Shown one piece after another: positions 11,938-24,271 of a stretch of DNA of 47,622 bases. Under the pieces are notes generated by a model. It had not been told where the DNA came from, ran no database searches, and was given only the letters and a program-made list of their open reading frames with translations. The DNA lies in contig JBNGIS010020648.1 in NCBI GenBank assembly GCA_049999725.1, positions 1 through 47,622 of the forward strand, in the 5' to 3' direction. Position 1 is the stretch's first letter. Each line of letters begins with the position of its first letter. The position numbers were made by a program, and so were the translations under genes. This DNA comes from Haplomitrium mnioides (lineage: Eukaryota; Marchantiophyta; Haplomitriopsida; Calobryales).

Positions 11938-13357
11938 AGTCAATTTTGTTTTGCAAAATCAAACAATATTATTAGTTTTTATTAAAATATTAGAAAACTC
12001 AAATTTGATGAAAAGTATAAAAATTATGGTAAGTTTCACAAGAAATTTGTATTTACCATTGATACAATTCCAAGCCCAAAAATTGAAATACAGTTCACAA
12101 GAAACTATTTTGAAATATGTTTGATTGCACAAACTCAAGGCACGGTTAAACATGATGCTCTTTGAAACATTTTTTTGGAAAAAAATAACAAAACATAAAG
12201 AAATAGCCCAAGCGGACTAAGAAGTCAAGGGAATGAGTTTGCAATCGTAGACACAGAAACCAACACAATGAAACATTTTATAGATTTAGAAGCTCTATTT
12301 TAAAGTTCAAGCAAGAAAGAAGCTTTCATTTGTAGTTGAAAATCCAAACACACAAAAGTTAAAGTGGGCTTTAAAAGGGTTTCAGCATTTAAAAATATTT
12401 TATTATTCAACAAAGCATGTATACAAATGAGTCATAGTTCAGAATAAAAAAATGGCTAAGAAGATTGAATTAAGAGTGTAAACAAGAAACATCTCCAAGT
12501 TTTTGACTTCATTCTATGAAACATAGGTTTCAAGTTCTACAGAAGAGTCTAAGACTTGTGTAGAAACTAAGTTCTAATTGGTAGTCTTTGTATGTAGAAG
12601 CTTGAGGGTTGTATATGAGAAGTAAAACGTGTGGAAGGCTTGGACTTCCACCCCAAAGTCTATGCGTGCATAGGAATCCAAGCTCAACATCTAAACACTC
12701 CACCCCAAATTCTATGCGCGCATAGGAATCCGAACTCATCATCTGAACACTCCACAACAAAGACTATCAAGAACCTAGGTTTTACGCTCCGTAAAAGAGT
12801 TTTTGAATGCACAACGTTTCAACTTGCGAATCAAAGTCTATGTGCGCATAGGATTTAGACTTCTACAGTTGAGGATATAGATGGCAAACGTTCTATTTTT
12901 TTGCAACAAACTCTATGCACACCAAATATTTCATTTTATGATTTGGAATCTAAAAGCAAAACGAATATAAAGCTCTACATCTGAATCAAAGTGCACCAAA
13001 GGTTTTAAGCTATACATCAAAGTCCTTACAAGCAAAAAAATAAGTAGTCAATTTTGGCAAATGCTTTAACAATACAATAATCTTAAACTCTTCTAGCAAG
13101 CACTAAAGTTGGAAACAACATGCTTACATTTTGGATAAGAAAATATTTTACAAAGCAAATGAAAATATTAACTAAAGATTCAAGTTTCATTTACAGAGAA
13201 TAACATTCAACTTGGAATGATTTACAACAAAAAGCTCAAGGTAACGGATAAATTCAACAAATTGTTTCATCACATTCTCATGTACTTTATAAAATAATAT
13301 TATTAAATTACAATATAATTGAAAATACACAATGTATAGTAAAATTCTTAAATTAGT
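11938..13357 (-). mobile_element. Region downstream of the copy B transposase
   Basis: From 13357 down to about 12880 this is the inverted copy of 24272-24735, the sequence downstream of the copy A transposase. Shared blocks include the words around 13195-13235 / 24360-24400 and 12890-12960 / 24630-24700. It contains no ORF. From 12860 to 12640 it carries palindromic TATGCGCGCATA-type repeats. Beyond about 12600 I see no partner in the window, so the outer border of the element on this side is not defined. Confidence 0.6.
12640..12860. repeat. Palindromic repeat cluster 1
   Basis: At least three units of the form CTATGCGCGCATAG(G/A) occur, near 12660, 12712 and 12838, with partly conserved spacer text between the first two. 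It lies in the flank downstream of the transposase. Confidence 0.75.
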
Positions 13358-14128
13358 TTAGTCACTTGTCTCCACTTCTTCAAATTCAACTTCAGAAGAC
13401 TCATCAAGATTTACTTGATGTGTCTTAGTGTTAATGACAATTATTGAATCTCTTTGAAACATTTCAGGATTGAGAGGTTTTGGTCTTTCGTACTCAAATA
13501 GATTTGCTTTAATAGTAGCTAGAGTGGTTTTCTTTAACTAGTTTCTTGTGTAAGAAGAAAATCAAAAGACAGAATCGTGATTTGTGTCACATCAAGTACA
13601 TCAATATGTAACTTGGATTTGCGTTTCTCTTTTGTTGGTGCTAATTTTTATGGGAAGTATTGTCCAGAAAATACATCTTTAGCCTTTCAAGCAAACCATT
13701 GAGCACATACTAGTTTTGGGTTTGGAGGATCTTCCTCATTAAATGACAAAACTTTTAGAACTTTGGCGACCATAAATGGTCTGCTCTTTAGATCCAGAGA
13801 TGCAACAACACAAATAAACATTCTAACTTTCATCTCATATAGATTGCCAAATTTATGCTCGTATCGAGTGTTGTGCGAAAGAGTCTCTTCTCGCGGCTTA
13901 GGTGTTCAATCATAGATTGCTCGACATATAGAAAGTATTTTGATGTATTGGAGTATCTCCTTTTGTCAGTTGAGCATCAAGCTAAAAACTTAGACAAACA
14001 TTTTGAAAATCATTACAAGTGTTTGACGGTTGTGAAGGTGGAAAGATAAACTCTTCAAGTCATCATCTTTTTTTTATGGATGTAGGCTGCAATCTCTTGT
14101 TGGACAAGAAAAAAGTTATTCCACCATT
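13358..14128 (-). pseudogene. Copy B transposase, C-terminal end
   Basis: Read from 14128 to 13358, this is homologous to 23075-24171 of copy A. It begins with the block around NGGITFFLVQQEIAAYI. It continues with the C-terminal ARMFICVVASLD / KVLKVLSF..EDPPNPK domain, and ends with a clearly coding tail (LFEYERPKPLNPEMFQRDS, then an acidic end EEVETSD) and TAA at 13360-13358. It shows the true C-terminus of the family, which in copy A falls into a gap. Stops and a frameshift make it a pseudogene. At 14128/14129 the homology breaks at the end of copy A. The other part of the same gene probably lies at 24736-27265. Confidence 0.7.
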
Positions 14129-14499
14129 AACAACCGCTACTTTGAACAATGAACTGCTAATGAGTTCTTGTTTCACTTGGCAGTCGATTTTTTTTTTTTA
14201 TTATTTGGTATTGAAAAACATCAATTTTACGTTTGTGATCTTTTTTTCGTAAAGAAATTTGTTTTTTAGAAATACAAATTGTGTATTTTACATTGAGATT
14301 GTATTTTAAAAATTTCTTTATAATAAACACCTTAGAAAACAAGCATTTTTATTATCAATATTTATTAAACCTCACATTATTGTGAATACACTAAATTCAT
14401 CAAAAATTAAATTAAATATATATCTTTTTATGAAAAAGAATTACAAACAAATGTGGATGTCTAGTCGAGTACGAACTTTGAGCCAAGCTTTGAGTATCA

Positions 14500-14960
14500 T
14501 AGCTTTTAAATTCTATGCAAGCATAGACTCTAAACTAAAACCCTAAAGCCTATGCACCTAAAGACTCCAAACAAGAATCCTAAAGCCGAGGCGTGCTTAG
14601 ACTCTGAACAAAAACAATAAACGCATGGACTTTGAACTAGAACCCTAAAGCTTTTGCACGCCAAGACTCTAAACAAGAACCCTAAAGCCTATGCACACAT
14701 AGACTTTGAGCGAGAACCCTTTGGCTTATGCGTGCATGGACTCTGAACAACAACCTTAATGCTTATGCGCGCATAGACTCCAAACGAGAACTAAAAAAGC
14801 TTATGTACGCATAGACTCTAAACAAGAACGCAAAGCTTGTGCGGCCAAAGATTGCAAGAGTTCATGTGCACTTGGACTCCAAGCCTATGTGCACAGAGAC
14901 TCCAAACCATTCTTAGATTAGCAATTGACTCCAAACCGTTCTTAGACTAGCAATTTACTC
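14500..14960. repeat. Palindromic repeat cluster 2 (terminal region of copy A)
   Basis: About ten units of a degenerate CTATGCGCGCATAGACTC are separated by AAAC-AAGAACCCTAAAG-type spacers, with a period near 46 bp. It lies between the element end and the 3' end of the methyltransferase gene. The matching region of copy B (30945-31085) keeps three or four units. Confidence 0.85.
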
Positions 14961-16444
14961 AAACCATTCTTATGCACACCAAAATAAATCGTGATGAAAT
15001 GACTTGAAATGGATTGAGAGTGCAACAAGTTGAAACTTTGGCAAATAAAACTTTGTAAAATAAATGCTTTATTGATAACACAATTTGTTCAAATAGATGC
15101 TCAAGCTCTATCCTCCTCAAGAGGAATTGTCTCATCTAAATCCAAAGGCTGAGTATCTGCAACCGCTAGGAGGTTCTGGCGAGACTTTCCAATCCCAAAT
15201 ATTATGACAGAACCACCAATGGCACCTGTAGTACCAGGAGGAATAGGTCCCCTTTCAGATGCATAAACTATATGTGACTCAATCACATCATATGGCAAGG
15301 AAGCCATTGTCAAAACCCTCTAAGGAATGTAGATAGACTGACGTCTATCATATTCCACCACGGTGCAGTTTTGCATCAGTTTTAAAGCACAAACAAGACT
15401 TGTGTCAAACCCAGAGCAAAAATCTAGGATCCAATCCTACTCTGTAAACAAATGGTCGATGAAAAAATTATTAAGAGCTTGCGGCCTCTGATAAACATTG
15501 ATAGAAGCATCATCTCTTGGATGTTTAAGTTTGGCAGAAATCGCAAGACAACTAAAAACACTACACATGATTTGCCGAGGAAGTCTAGTCGTAGGAGCAG
15601 GCTGCAAATTAAAAAGCCTCATGCTCCTCTTCCCTTCTTTTGTCTAATAGCCTATAGTCCAATATTTGTAGGCATGTGCGATTCTGGGACCACCAGAATG
15701 ATGAATGTTGCTTTTGTCTCTGTAAAAAGAAAAACAAACAAATCAACCATTGCAGCCAAAGTGCAGGAAAAGTAAAAAAGAGAAATTAAAAACAAAAAAA
15801 ATCAAAGAAAAATTTACTAGTTGTCGTGGTCGATTGCACAAAAAACCTCCAAAAGGGGATCTTCGACATTTCCAAATTGTTGCGACGAGTGTATAATAAC
15901 AAAAGACCAAAAGTCCGACGTTGTAATTGCCGCAAAAGATGAAACCATACCAAAAATGTCATCTTTTGAAAATGGTTCAAAATCATCATGCTTACATTCT
16001 TTAAGATTGCAACCGTAAGGAATATCCACAATAGCCAAAAAGAAACACCTAGGTTTCACCAAGCCCTTCAATTGTCGAGTGTTGGCCTCCCTGTGGATTT
16101 GGTAAAATGCCACGTTGAGACCATCGACATAAGACATTAAATCCTCTTCCTCGTCACTCACAACTCCTTTAGTTGTAAGAGATGCAGCATTGCTTTGCTG
16201 CTTTTCTTTCCACTCTCTAGCCTTTTGGCAATGAAGAAGAAAAGCTGGAGGATAGGAAACTAGGGTGGGAGCCTGGTCTTGATCTTCTGAGGCTTCTTCG
16301 ACCCCTGATTTTTTTCGACCTTTTGCAGCTGTTGTCAATTTTTTATCCAGTTGTCGTTTGAAAGTTTTGTCCCCCTATACAAAGAAAAAACTAAAAACAT
16401 TATAAAGAGACAAAAAATTATATGCTAGAGAGGGACATTGAATT

Positions 16445-16800
16445 CCAGATGTGCATGGACTTCAATGTCCATGCGCGCATGGACTTACCTGCGCGTAGGG
16501 AATTTGTTTTCATAAAGAAGGTTTAGGGTCAATGCGCACATGGACTTTGCATTACCTGCGCACAAGGACTTTTAAGTCCATGCTCGAATGGACATCGAAG
16601 TCCATGCGTACATAGACATCAAAGTCCATGTGCACAGAGACTTTGCATTACATGCTCGCTTGGACTGCAAAGTCCACTCACACATGGACTTTGATCGTCC
16701 CTGTGCGCTTGGACTGGAAGTCCATGTGCGCATGGAGATCAAAGTTTATGCACACATGAACTTCGAAGTCCAGATGCACATTGACCCTAAACCTCTTTTG
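16445..16800. repeat. Palindromic repeat cluster 3 (methyltransferase intron 2, copy A)
   Basis: A dense run of units close to AGTCCATGCGCGCATGGACT, about 17 half or full units in 355 bases, fills most of the inferred intron 16375-16876. Many units are perfect in the inner CATGCGCGCATGGACTT part; others show C/T and G/A changes. Confidence 0.9.
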
Positions 16801-18394
16801 TGAAAACAAAGGACAACTTACAATAAATTCAATCCAACTCCAAGAAAAAGAAAGTGATGTGAAAAGATGAACTTACCAAAAGCTTCTCAAAGCTTGAATA
16901 GAACGCAGCCATCTTGGACTCCTCAGTGTGGAGAGGGTACTCCTCTCTTGCCTCCTCCCAAGTGCTGCAATAAACCTCTGAACAAAAAATTTTAACCATT
17001 GCCACCAAAACTTTATGCCTCTCTGCCTCGTGAGATATTTTATCCATTGAAAGCTCTCTTGCTTCCATCCACTTCAAAACTGAAATCTTCACCTCGTCAT
17101 GAAGACTGTGAAGGGACCTCCAAGGTGTCCATTTCATGTCCTTCATTCTCAACAATCCTTTTGGCCTTTGGCTTCTAATCTTTGACTGTGTTCTTCTCCT
17201 ACATCAAAAAAATGCTTTGTTGTAGATCTCAGAGCTCTCCATTCCTGAATGCCAGCTGGAACCAATTATCCTCAGAAGTCACAGTGTTCTCAAGTGTTGA
17301 CTTGGGCTTTATCTCCAAGGATTCCAGCACCAACTCTCTTTTCAATTTTTGGGATGAAACCATCCCACTCTTCACAAATCTTTGATGCCAATATTCTACC
17401 TTCTGAATAGAGGTCATTTCCAACATGTACCTCTAGTCGCAATTGTCATTAGTAGCAAAAATGTGGGCCTCTATTGGTGTAAGGCCTATGTAGACATAGC
17501 AAATGCAGAGCGATAATGCAGGGTTCTTCACTCCATATTTTGTGATTAACAAATGCCTTGCTGCAGCACTGTGATTTCCCTCTGCAATCTCATATCAATA
17601 CTTGTCAGAGTTCTTGATATCGAACTCTGATTTGTCCTTTCACCCACATTTCGGATCAACAACCACAATAAAAAAACTATGCACATACTTGTTAGTAAGG
17701 ATTCTCTACGTCAGAAGCTCAACAAAATCTTCATTCAATCTTCTAATCTGGAATGGACCTCAATTATCCATTCTAAGTTTAGGCATATTCAAATTCTCAA
17801 GCCTTATTGTGATTGTTTTTTCACGAACTTTGCATTGCTGGATTGCAGACTCCCTTATTTTGTTTTTGTCTTCCTCAGACAATGTTTGAGGGTCCACCTG
17901 CTCTCTTTCTTGAAAAGTTTGCAATGCCTTATAGGATTGCCTTTTAGCCCTTGATGTTAGAGCCTAAATTAGCTCCGACTTTGATTCTTGCCCCGAGTTG
18001 CTTGGTGATGAATACGAAGGAGCAAAACAAGTAGACTTTGCTGTAGATTCCAAGGGGGCTGGCTCCTCAATAATTGGTTTTAGAGCAAGCTTTTTCTTCT
18101 TGGTAGCGGGTTTCTTCTTTTTTGGAGCCTCAGCTGACTTAACCTCCTTTCTTTTCTTTTGGGCAAAAAAGCCTGCCCCGTGAATTGAGAATGTTGCCTC
18201 GCTCGGATGCGGCACGAGATGTTGAATATTTATGCCCTACTTGGGCTTCAGAACCTTGATATAGATGGCCAATTTAATAAAGTCGCGCTCGACGCACTTT
18301 GCGTCTTTGTAGCTATCCATGAAATCCGCTAGAAATTGAGTGAGCTTAAAATAGAACAAAAGACAATTAAGCATAAGTACAAGTATAACACTCG

Positions 18395-18765
18395 ACATTA
18401 ACTGCACGCAAGGACTCTTATAGCATTTCGCTTGTGCCCACAAAGAAGTCCATGCACGCATGGGCTCCAAAGTCCAGGCACGTCTTGATGATGAGTCCTT
18501 CTGTCTGGACATCAAAGTCCAGACGCGCCTAGACATGGGAGTTCATGAGCGCAAGGACTCCCAAGTCCTAGCGCGCATGGATGATGGGAGTCTATACAAG
18601 CATGGAGTCCCGTGGTTCAAGTGCGCAAGGACTTGGGAGTCCATGCGCGCATAGACTTTGGAGTCCTAGCCCGCAGGGACTTGGAAGTCCATGCGCATTT
18701 GGACCTCAGGACTCCATGATCGCATGGATCTCGGGACTCCATGCTTGCACGAACTCCCTAGGATA
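18395..18765. repeat. Palindromic repeat cluster 4 (methyltransferase intron 1, copy A)
   Basis: Same family as cluster 3, here with a period near 36 bp and a GGGAGTCC or GGACTC border. It occupies most of the inferred intron 18345-18814. The homologous intron 1 of copy B has its own cluster at 28125-28400. Confidence 0.9.
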
Positions 18766-19174
18766 TGAGACTTAGTAAAGAAACAAACAAAAGAAAAAGG
18801 ATTTCAGAATTTACCTTGCCATCTTCCTTTGCGGCCTAAAGATGCTTCACAAAAATGTCCTTCTCATTCATTTTGGAAAAAGCAAATCATTTGTGATTTG
18901 CACTGTAAAGGGTAATTGCATCTTAGGACCACACAAGCAGCCCGATGTTGGCTTTCTTGCCATCTCAGATCATGGTGATTTGGACCAGTAGACTTAAATT
19001 GAATTTTTCAGTTTCACCGACAAAAAGGTAAAGATGTTGATCGGAGTCTTTCAAAGAACTCTAATTTACTAGCCAATTCCACTCAAGTTTTTCAAGCTCT
19101 AGAGGCTTGACAACATCTGAATACTTATATGGTTTCAATTGAGAAGGGAGGGAAACATTTCCTTGAGATGCCAT

Positions 19175-19659
19175 TCTCAAGATGTTAGAGAAAGGTCGAA
19201 TTTGAGGCAAAAAATGTAATGAACAAAAGTTCAGAAATCTCTAAAGGCTGGAAATGGCAAAAAAGCAAAAAAGCAAAAAAATGCAAAAACAATGATACAT
19301 AGAAAACAAAACCAAAAACTGAACTCGCAACAATAGAAAGAAACTTTCCACTAACGCTAAATTTCCTTTTATAGCTAAATTTCAAAAAATGTCTTTTCTC
19401 ACTAAAAAATGATTTGTGGAGCTCTTGACACGTAGGTTTGCTTGGTGCAAAAAAAAGAGGAAGTTAGTATATAAAGCATTGCTCGTTTTCATCTTTCCAA
19501 TTTTTATTTTTTTTGCATTTTCTTCTTAAGAAGTTCCCAATTTTGTCGTTTTGCAAAAACAAAAAACGACAAAAACACATCTTTTAGGTGTGTTGTAAGA
19601 GGTTCATAATATTTGTTAAAATAATTCCTTGAAGTACTTGATTTTTAGACACATTTTCA
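19175..19659. promoter_or_regulatory. Shared divergent promoter spacer, copy A
   Basis: These 485 bases separate the methyltransferase start (19174, -) from the transposase start (19660, +). The corresponding spacer of copy B is 463 bases and similar, including the GAGCTCTTGACACGTAGGTTTG-like stretch near 19420 (CAAGAGCTCCGCAAATC in copy B). Conserved head-to-head spacing suggests both genes are expressed from here. TATA-like words (TATATAAAGC at 19470 toward the transposase, CTTTTATAGC at 19365 toward the methyltransferase) fit a two-way promoter. This role is inferred. Confidence 0.5.
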
Positions 19660-19884
19660 ATGGTTGGAGGTTTTAAAGGCAAGAAGAGGTTATAGTTTCA
19701 AGATTCATCTTCACAAAAAAGTGTTGCTTTTGACAATGAAGTTGATATTTCTTCAAATGGCAATTATTTGGAGGTAAGCGATGGAGTACCAAAAGCGTCA
19801 AGTGTGATGGCCCGTATTTTGGGGAAAAAGATGACTTCTGTTGAATCAGATAGCTCCGCTCAAAAAGATCGAGAAGGTGAACTC

Positions 19885-19990
19885 CATGCTTGCATAGGGT
19901 TAGAGACTCAACTCTATGTGCGCATATAATTAACGACTGAACAGCTTGCGCACAAAGGATCAAATAGGGAACTCAGTGCTTGCAAAGAAT
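19885..19990. repeat. Palindromic repeat cluster 5, inside transposase exon 1 (copy A)
   Basis: Degenerate units such as CCATGCTTGCATAGGGTTAG and CTATGTGCGCATA follow each other at about 30-base steps inside the coding sequence. The same place in copies B (26935-27050) and C (33690-33810) has the same array. Confidence 0.75.
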
Positions 19991-21355
19991 TAAAGAAAAA
20001 TTCTTCATCTAGCACAAGATGTTTGTTGCCTTTTAAATAGTCGAAGTTGAATCTTTCTTTTGAGTATTCTAAAATATCAAAGAAAAAAGTTCAACATAGA
20101 AATTCCAAACGGTTGTAGACTTTTTTTTGTCCACATCTGAGGGAGACTTTGATATTCATGATCAAAGTTTGTTTGTTCAAAATCCAAAAAGCATACACTC
20201 TATGGACAGTTTTAATTTTGGAGATGAGCCACTCTCTTCGATAGCACCACTCAAACAACGACTGATTTTGTTTCAAGTTGCATCTCGCAAAGAGATTAGG
20301 ACATCCCAAACAAACCAAATTCTTTTGGAAGAGTCCTCAGACGATAGTTTGGAAAACGATTCTAGCAAAGAGTCTCAATCAATCAACATTTCTTTGGAGT
20401 TATCCCAAATGGCATCGATTTTATCACAAAAAAACATTTCCTTCCAATTGAGATATTGATCAAGATTCGGTTTTGGAATGGTAAAGTTCTTCCAATCACC
20501 AAGAAAAAACTCATCTCTCAAAAATATTCTATGACAAAACAAACAATTTTACGATGACCACCAAGATCTTCAGGATGAATTATCTCCTATTGCTGGATTT
20601 GCTTACGGACCAAATCGTCCAGCAGAACATAAGAATTCTTTTTATGGGCCAAAACCCAAACGGGTAAACAGCTTACACAAAAATTCTTTGCAGAAAGTCT
20701 GTCATGACGAGAGCTTTGTGAAGAAAAAGCTCGATCCAATGTCAATATCTAGATTGAAGAGAATTTCTTGCTCTCGAAATAATTGCTTATCGTTGTGCAA
20801 GACATATTTTTTGAAAACTATGAAAGAAACATACTTTTGACAAAGCATGAAGAATCGAGATATCACACTACAGTAGGGAATACCAAGAAAAGACTCCGAT
20901 GTTGAAAATCGGTTTACACTACCTAGTGGTATCTTTGTCTATAGAAGAGGCTTCAAATTAATATTAGCAATAAGGAATGATAGAATCCAAAGGATTCAAA
21001 ATCTCAAAAATGCAGATCTTAGAGGCATTTTTGGAAAAAGAGAGCTATCTGCTAAAGAAGTTTTTGGGCATGAGTGGATGGACAATTTTTTTCCAAGGAC
21101 ATTGCGAGAGAATGCCCATTCATGAAGTGTACAACCTACTTGATAATTTTTAAAAATGGGAAGGTTATGACTACTACACAACTTATTTGAAAGAGAAAGA
21201 TCCCCATTGTATTCTTAGTTTCTCAGGCTTTACAAAACATTGGAGAACTCATTTTCCAAATGTAAAAATTCCAAAACGCAATAGATTTGTTGTTTGTGAA
21301 ACATGCAAAGAAATAAAATCTTTGCGAGAAAAATCTGTCTTGGAGTCTGATAAAG

Positions 21356-22116
21356 GTAACAAATTTTCTTCTCTTTTGACACCTTTGGCTAATCCATTCT
21401 CTTTTTTCTAGACTCAAATTGTAATTCTAGAGATGTTATATTTGCTCAACTTACAACCAAAAGATATTTTTTTTGGTGAAGTTATTTAACAAAGAAGATT
21501 CGAGTCGAATAATTCTTAGCAAGTTGAGTTGTGAGAAGAGTGTCTATGCTCGCATAGACTCCATTGTTTTATATTCCAATTTTAACCTAGCCTGCAGTCA
21601 AATAAAGCCAACAAATGAATTTGATTCTTGGTGGTGACTTTAGCTTTGGAACAATTTTTGTTTTGGTTCCTTTAAATGAAGAGCCCTTATAGAAAAAAAT
21701 TGAAAGAATGGGTTTTGTTGTTCGCAAATTCTATTCGCGCATGGGATTTGTTCTTGTTTCTCTTAAAACCAATCACGAAAATAGTCACAACAAGCCATGC
21801 TATTGGTGTTGTTGTATTGGTGCTATGCACGCATACGACCAGTTGTTGTCTCTACTCATCCTAAACGCTTAGACGATGTATTCTGGTACCCTTTGTTTGT
21901 AAATTTTTTTTTTCTTTTCCAAACAGGTTTTCCTTTTTTCAAAGTGCCTAAAGTTTAATTTTAATCTTTTACAAAGTGTTTCGTTTCTACAAATTTAAAC
22001 ATTTTCTTAAAATGACTTGAATGTTTGTGCACCGCATGTTGTCTTTTGAAATTACAAGTATCGACATATGTTTTACTGAACTACTTTTATGTCCTTCGTG
22101 TTTTGTGATGATGCAG
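21356..22116 (+). other. Transposase intron, copy A
   Basis: The donor (AAAG|GTAAC) lies right after a coding block ending LESDKG, and the acceptor (GATGATGCAG|) right before the exon with the DDE core. Copy B keeps a GT at the matching place (AAAG|GTAGT). The intron holds palindrome units near 21545, 21735 and 21825. The intron call rests on loss of coding similarity and on the splice-site words, not on RNA data. Confidence 0.6.
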
Positions 22117-23666
22117 TCAAATATAATTGCCAATTGTTTCTTCATTGTGACCAACAAATGAAAGAAAGATCAAAACTTGCAAACTATCAAAGAAAATGCT
22201 ATGCTGATGGTAAAAATTACTTGGGAATCGTCATTGATGGAATGGATTGGAAGAAAACTGCTATTCCACACTGGCCATCGCTACAAAAAAACATTGATAA
22301 AGATTGTTTGGTGGGTGTGCATGTTGTTGGTGCCTTAATATTCAATCATGCTCTTTCTTTGAGGGTCTTCTTAATGTATGAAAACTTGAGAAGTGATTCT
22401 AATTTGAAAATTACCGTGCTCAACAAAATATTATGTGAATTTGAAGGCCCGCTACCTCTAACTTTGTATCTTCAATTGGACAACATGACACAAGAGGATA
22501 AGAATTCTATTATGTTTAGATATCTTAGTCTTCTTATTTCCAAGAATGTTTTTCGAAAAATCAATGTGGGATTTCTTATGGTTGGCAATACTCATGATCA
22601 AATTGGTCAAATGTTTAGCCGATTCTTGAAACGTTTAAAACGTGTCAAATCTTTCACGATTACAAGTCTTAGCGAAGCGCTTCAATTATCCTATAATCCT
22701 AAACCTCAGGTGACTCTTTTGTCGAAAACTTAGGATTTCAAAATGTTTCTATAGCAAAGTCCCTCTTTGGTTCAAAGGATACATGATGTTACTTTTAATC
22801 AACAATTTAAATTCCAGTTAAATGATTCCAAGGCAAAGATTAGGAGCAAACAATTTTCAATAGATAAATTTTGGCTATCTGCGGATAGTATTTGTCAACT
22901 TAAGTACCTAACTGAAGTGGACAAAGAAATTTTGAGTTCAATATTGATTCCTCTCAAGGTATATTTTAAAATCAAACAATCTCAAAAGGAAGAAAGAGAA
23001 GTAGATGCTGAGAAAGTGGTATTTTTAATAAGGGACAACATAAGTGAGAACTGCTACAAGTTCTTTATAGATTCTGATATTCAATGGTGGAATGACTTTT
23101 TTCTTGCCCAACAAGAGATTGCGGCCTACATCCTTGAAAAACAAAGACGACAACTCATAGCAGAATTTACCTTTCCACCTTCACAATAGTCAAACACTTG
23201 TAATGATTCTGAAAATGTTTGTCTGGATTCTCAACTTGATGCTCTACAAACAAAAGAAGATACACCGGTACAACAAATACTTTCTATACATTGAGCAATC
23301 TATGATGTAGCACCTAGGCCATAAGAAAGGACTCTTTCGCACAATACTCGATACGAGCATAAATTCGGCAATCTACATGAGTTGAAAGCTAGAATGTTTA
23401 TTTGTGTTGTTGCATCTCTAGATCCAAAAGGCAGACCATTTTGGGTTGCCAAAGTTCTCAAAGTTTTGTCATTTGATGAGGAAGATCCTCCAAACCCGAA
23501 ACGAGTACGAGTTCAATGGTTTGCTTGTTTGGCTGAAGGTGCATTTCATGGACAATACTTCTCAGAAAAAATAGTAGCAACAAAAGTGAAATGCAAATCC
23601 AAGTTAAATATTGATGTCTTTGATGTGACACAAAATCACAATTCTGTCTTTTGATTTTTTTCTTAC

Positions 23667-24060
23667 TGTTAGGACGAAAAGAGCAGTCTCCGGCAACGAC
23701 ACCACTGTTAGGACGAAAAGAGGAGTCCTCGGCAATGGCGCCACTATTACGACGAGAAGAGCAGGGCATAGGAGGAGGAGCCCTGCTCTGGTCTTTTACT
23801 TGACATACATAACATAACATGTAATATAATACATACATACATATGAGAGAGGAAAGATTGAATACAAAGTACATTACAGAGGACTGAAGGGTAATACATT
23901 CAACTTTATGTATGTTGTATTTCACTCCTTGAATAACAATCCAATTCAGGGTGTTGATGTTCCCCCAAACAATGTCAAGATTTCTAATTCCATATCTCCC
24001 TAACTTCCATACTTCAAAACCCTATCTCCATATATCTCTACCTACATCCATTGGTGTCCT
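23667..24060. mobile_element. Unclassified insertion in the transposase tail
   Basis: The left neighbour (…TTTTTTTCTTAC) and right neighbour (CTAGCTACC…) are contiguous in copy B at about 13525-13545, with only some 25 bases between, so roughly 390 bases were inserted. The piece begins with about 2.5 copies of a 39-base repeat starting ACTGTTAGGACG and is richer in G+C there. The rest resembles LTR or leader sequence without ORF. The TG start (TGTTAGG) hints at an LTR, but I found no clear target duplication. Confidence 0.5.
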
Positions 24061-24171
24061 TCTAGCTACCATTAAAGCAAATCTATTTGAGTACAAAAAA
24101 ACAAAATGCCCTCAATCTTGAAATGTTTCAAAGAGATTCGATCACCGTCATTAGCACTGAGACAGATCAAA

Positions 24172-24271
24172 NNNNNNNNNNNNNNNNNNNNNNNNNNNNN
24201 NNNNNNNNNNNNNNNNNNNNNNNNNNNNNNNNNNNNNNNNNNNNNNNNNNNNNNNNNNNNNNNNNNNNNNN
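24172..24271. other. Assembly gap (100 N)
   Basis: 100 N of conventional size. By comparison with copy B (13425-13325) the missing sequence should be about 100 bases and should contain the last codons and stop of the transposase. Confidence 0.95.

Larger units (their letters stand above)
15101..19174 (-). pseudogene. ParB-like / N6-N4 DNA methyltransferase fusion, copy A
   Basis: Inferred exons (-): 19174-18815; 18344-16877, in one frame down to about 17229 and then shifted; 16374-15818; 15719-15101. All introns have GT-AG. Exon 2 encodes a K-rich linker and a ParB-like domain (17759-17430) with EGNHSAAARHLL (ParB GxHR box, R to S) and GLTPIEAHIFATNDN. Exon 3 holds the methyltransferase motif IV, DIPYG, at 16026-16015 (family DPPY). 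Exon 4 holds motif X (LKHPRDDA) and a degenerate motif I (LDFCSGFDT instead of GSGT), followed by VVEYD. The IV-X-I order is that of beta-class methyltransferases. D at the first position suggests adenine-N6 rather than cytosine-N4, tentatively. About eight in-frame stops in exon 2 and a frameshift show it is inactive. The start was chosen by homology with 27729. Confidence 0.75.
19660..24171 (+). pseudogene. DDE-like transposase (DUF7869-like), copy A
   Basis: Two inferred exons, 19660-21355 and 22117-24171, are joined by a GT-AG intron. Exon 1 codes for a variable N-terminus with repeat-derived peptides, a cysteine pair SCSRNNCL (about 20769-20790), a WMDNFF block, and FVVCETCKEIK (about 21286-21318). 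Exon 2 codes for the RNase-H-like core: IDGMD (D at 22236), LQLDN (22476-22484), and FLMVGNTHDQIG (GNTHDQIG at 22584-22607), then a C-terminal domain with RPFWVAKVLKV. In related proteins, as I remember them, the last box is GHTHxDID, so H to N and D to G are likely inactivating. In-frame stops at 19693, 22731, 22752 and 23187 and more confirm a pseudogene. The annotated end is the gap edge; copy B shows the true C-terminus. A foreign piece (23667-24060) splits the tail. Confidence 0.75.

Noticed and set aside
15817-16338. An RNA N6-adenine methyltransferase of the METTL3/MT-A70 family
   Set aside because: The motif order (DxPY first, then HP, then GSGT) and the ParB-like partner domain fit beta-class DNA methyltransferases better. 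MT-A70 proteins have DPPW, which is not seen.
15101-19174. Bacterial contamination as the source of the methyltransferase
   Set aside because: Introns, AT-rich flanks, a second intron-bearing copy and nesting among plant retrotransposons on the same scaffold speak for nuclear eukaryotic DNA.
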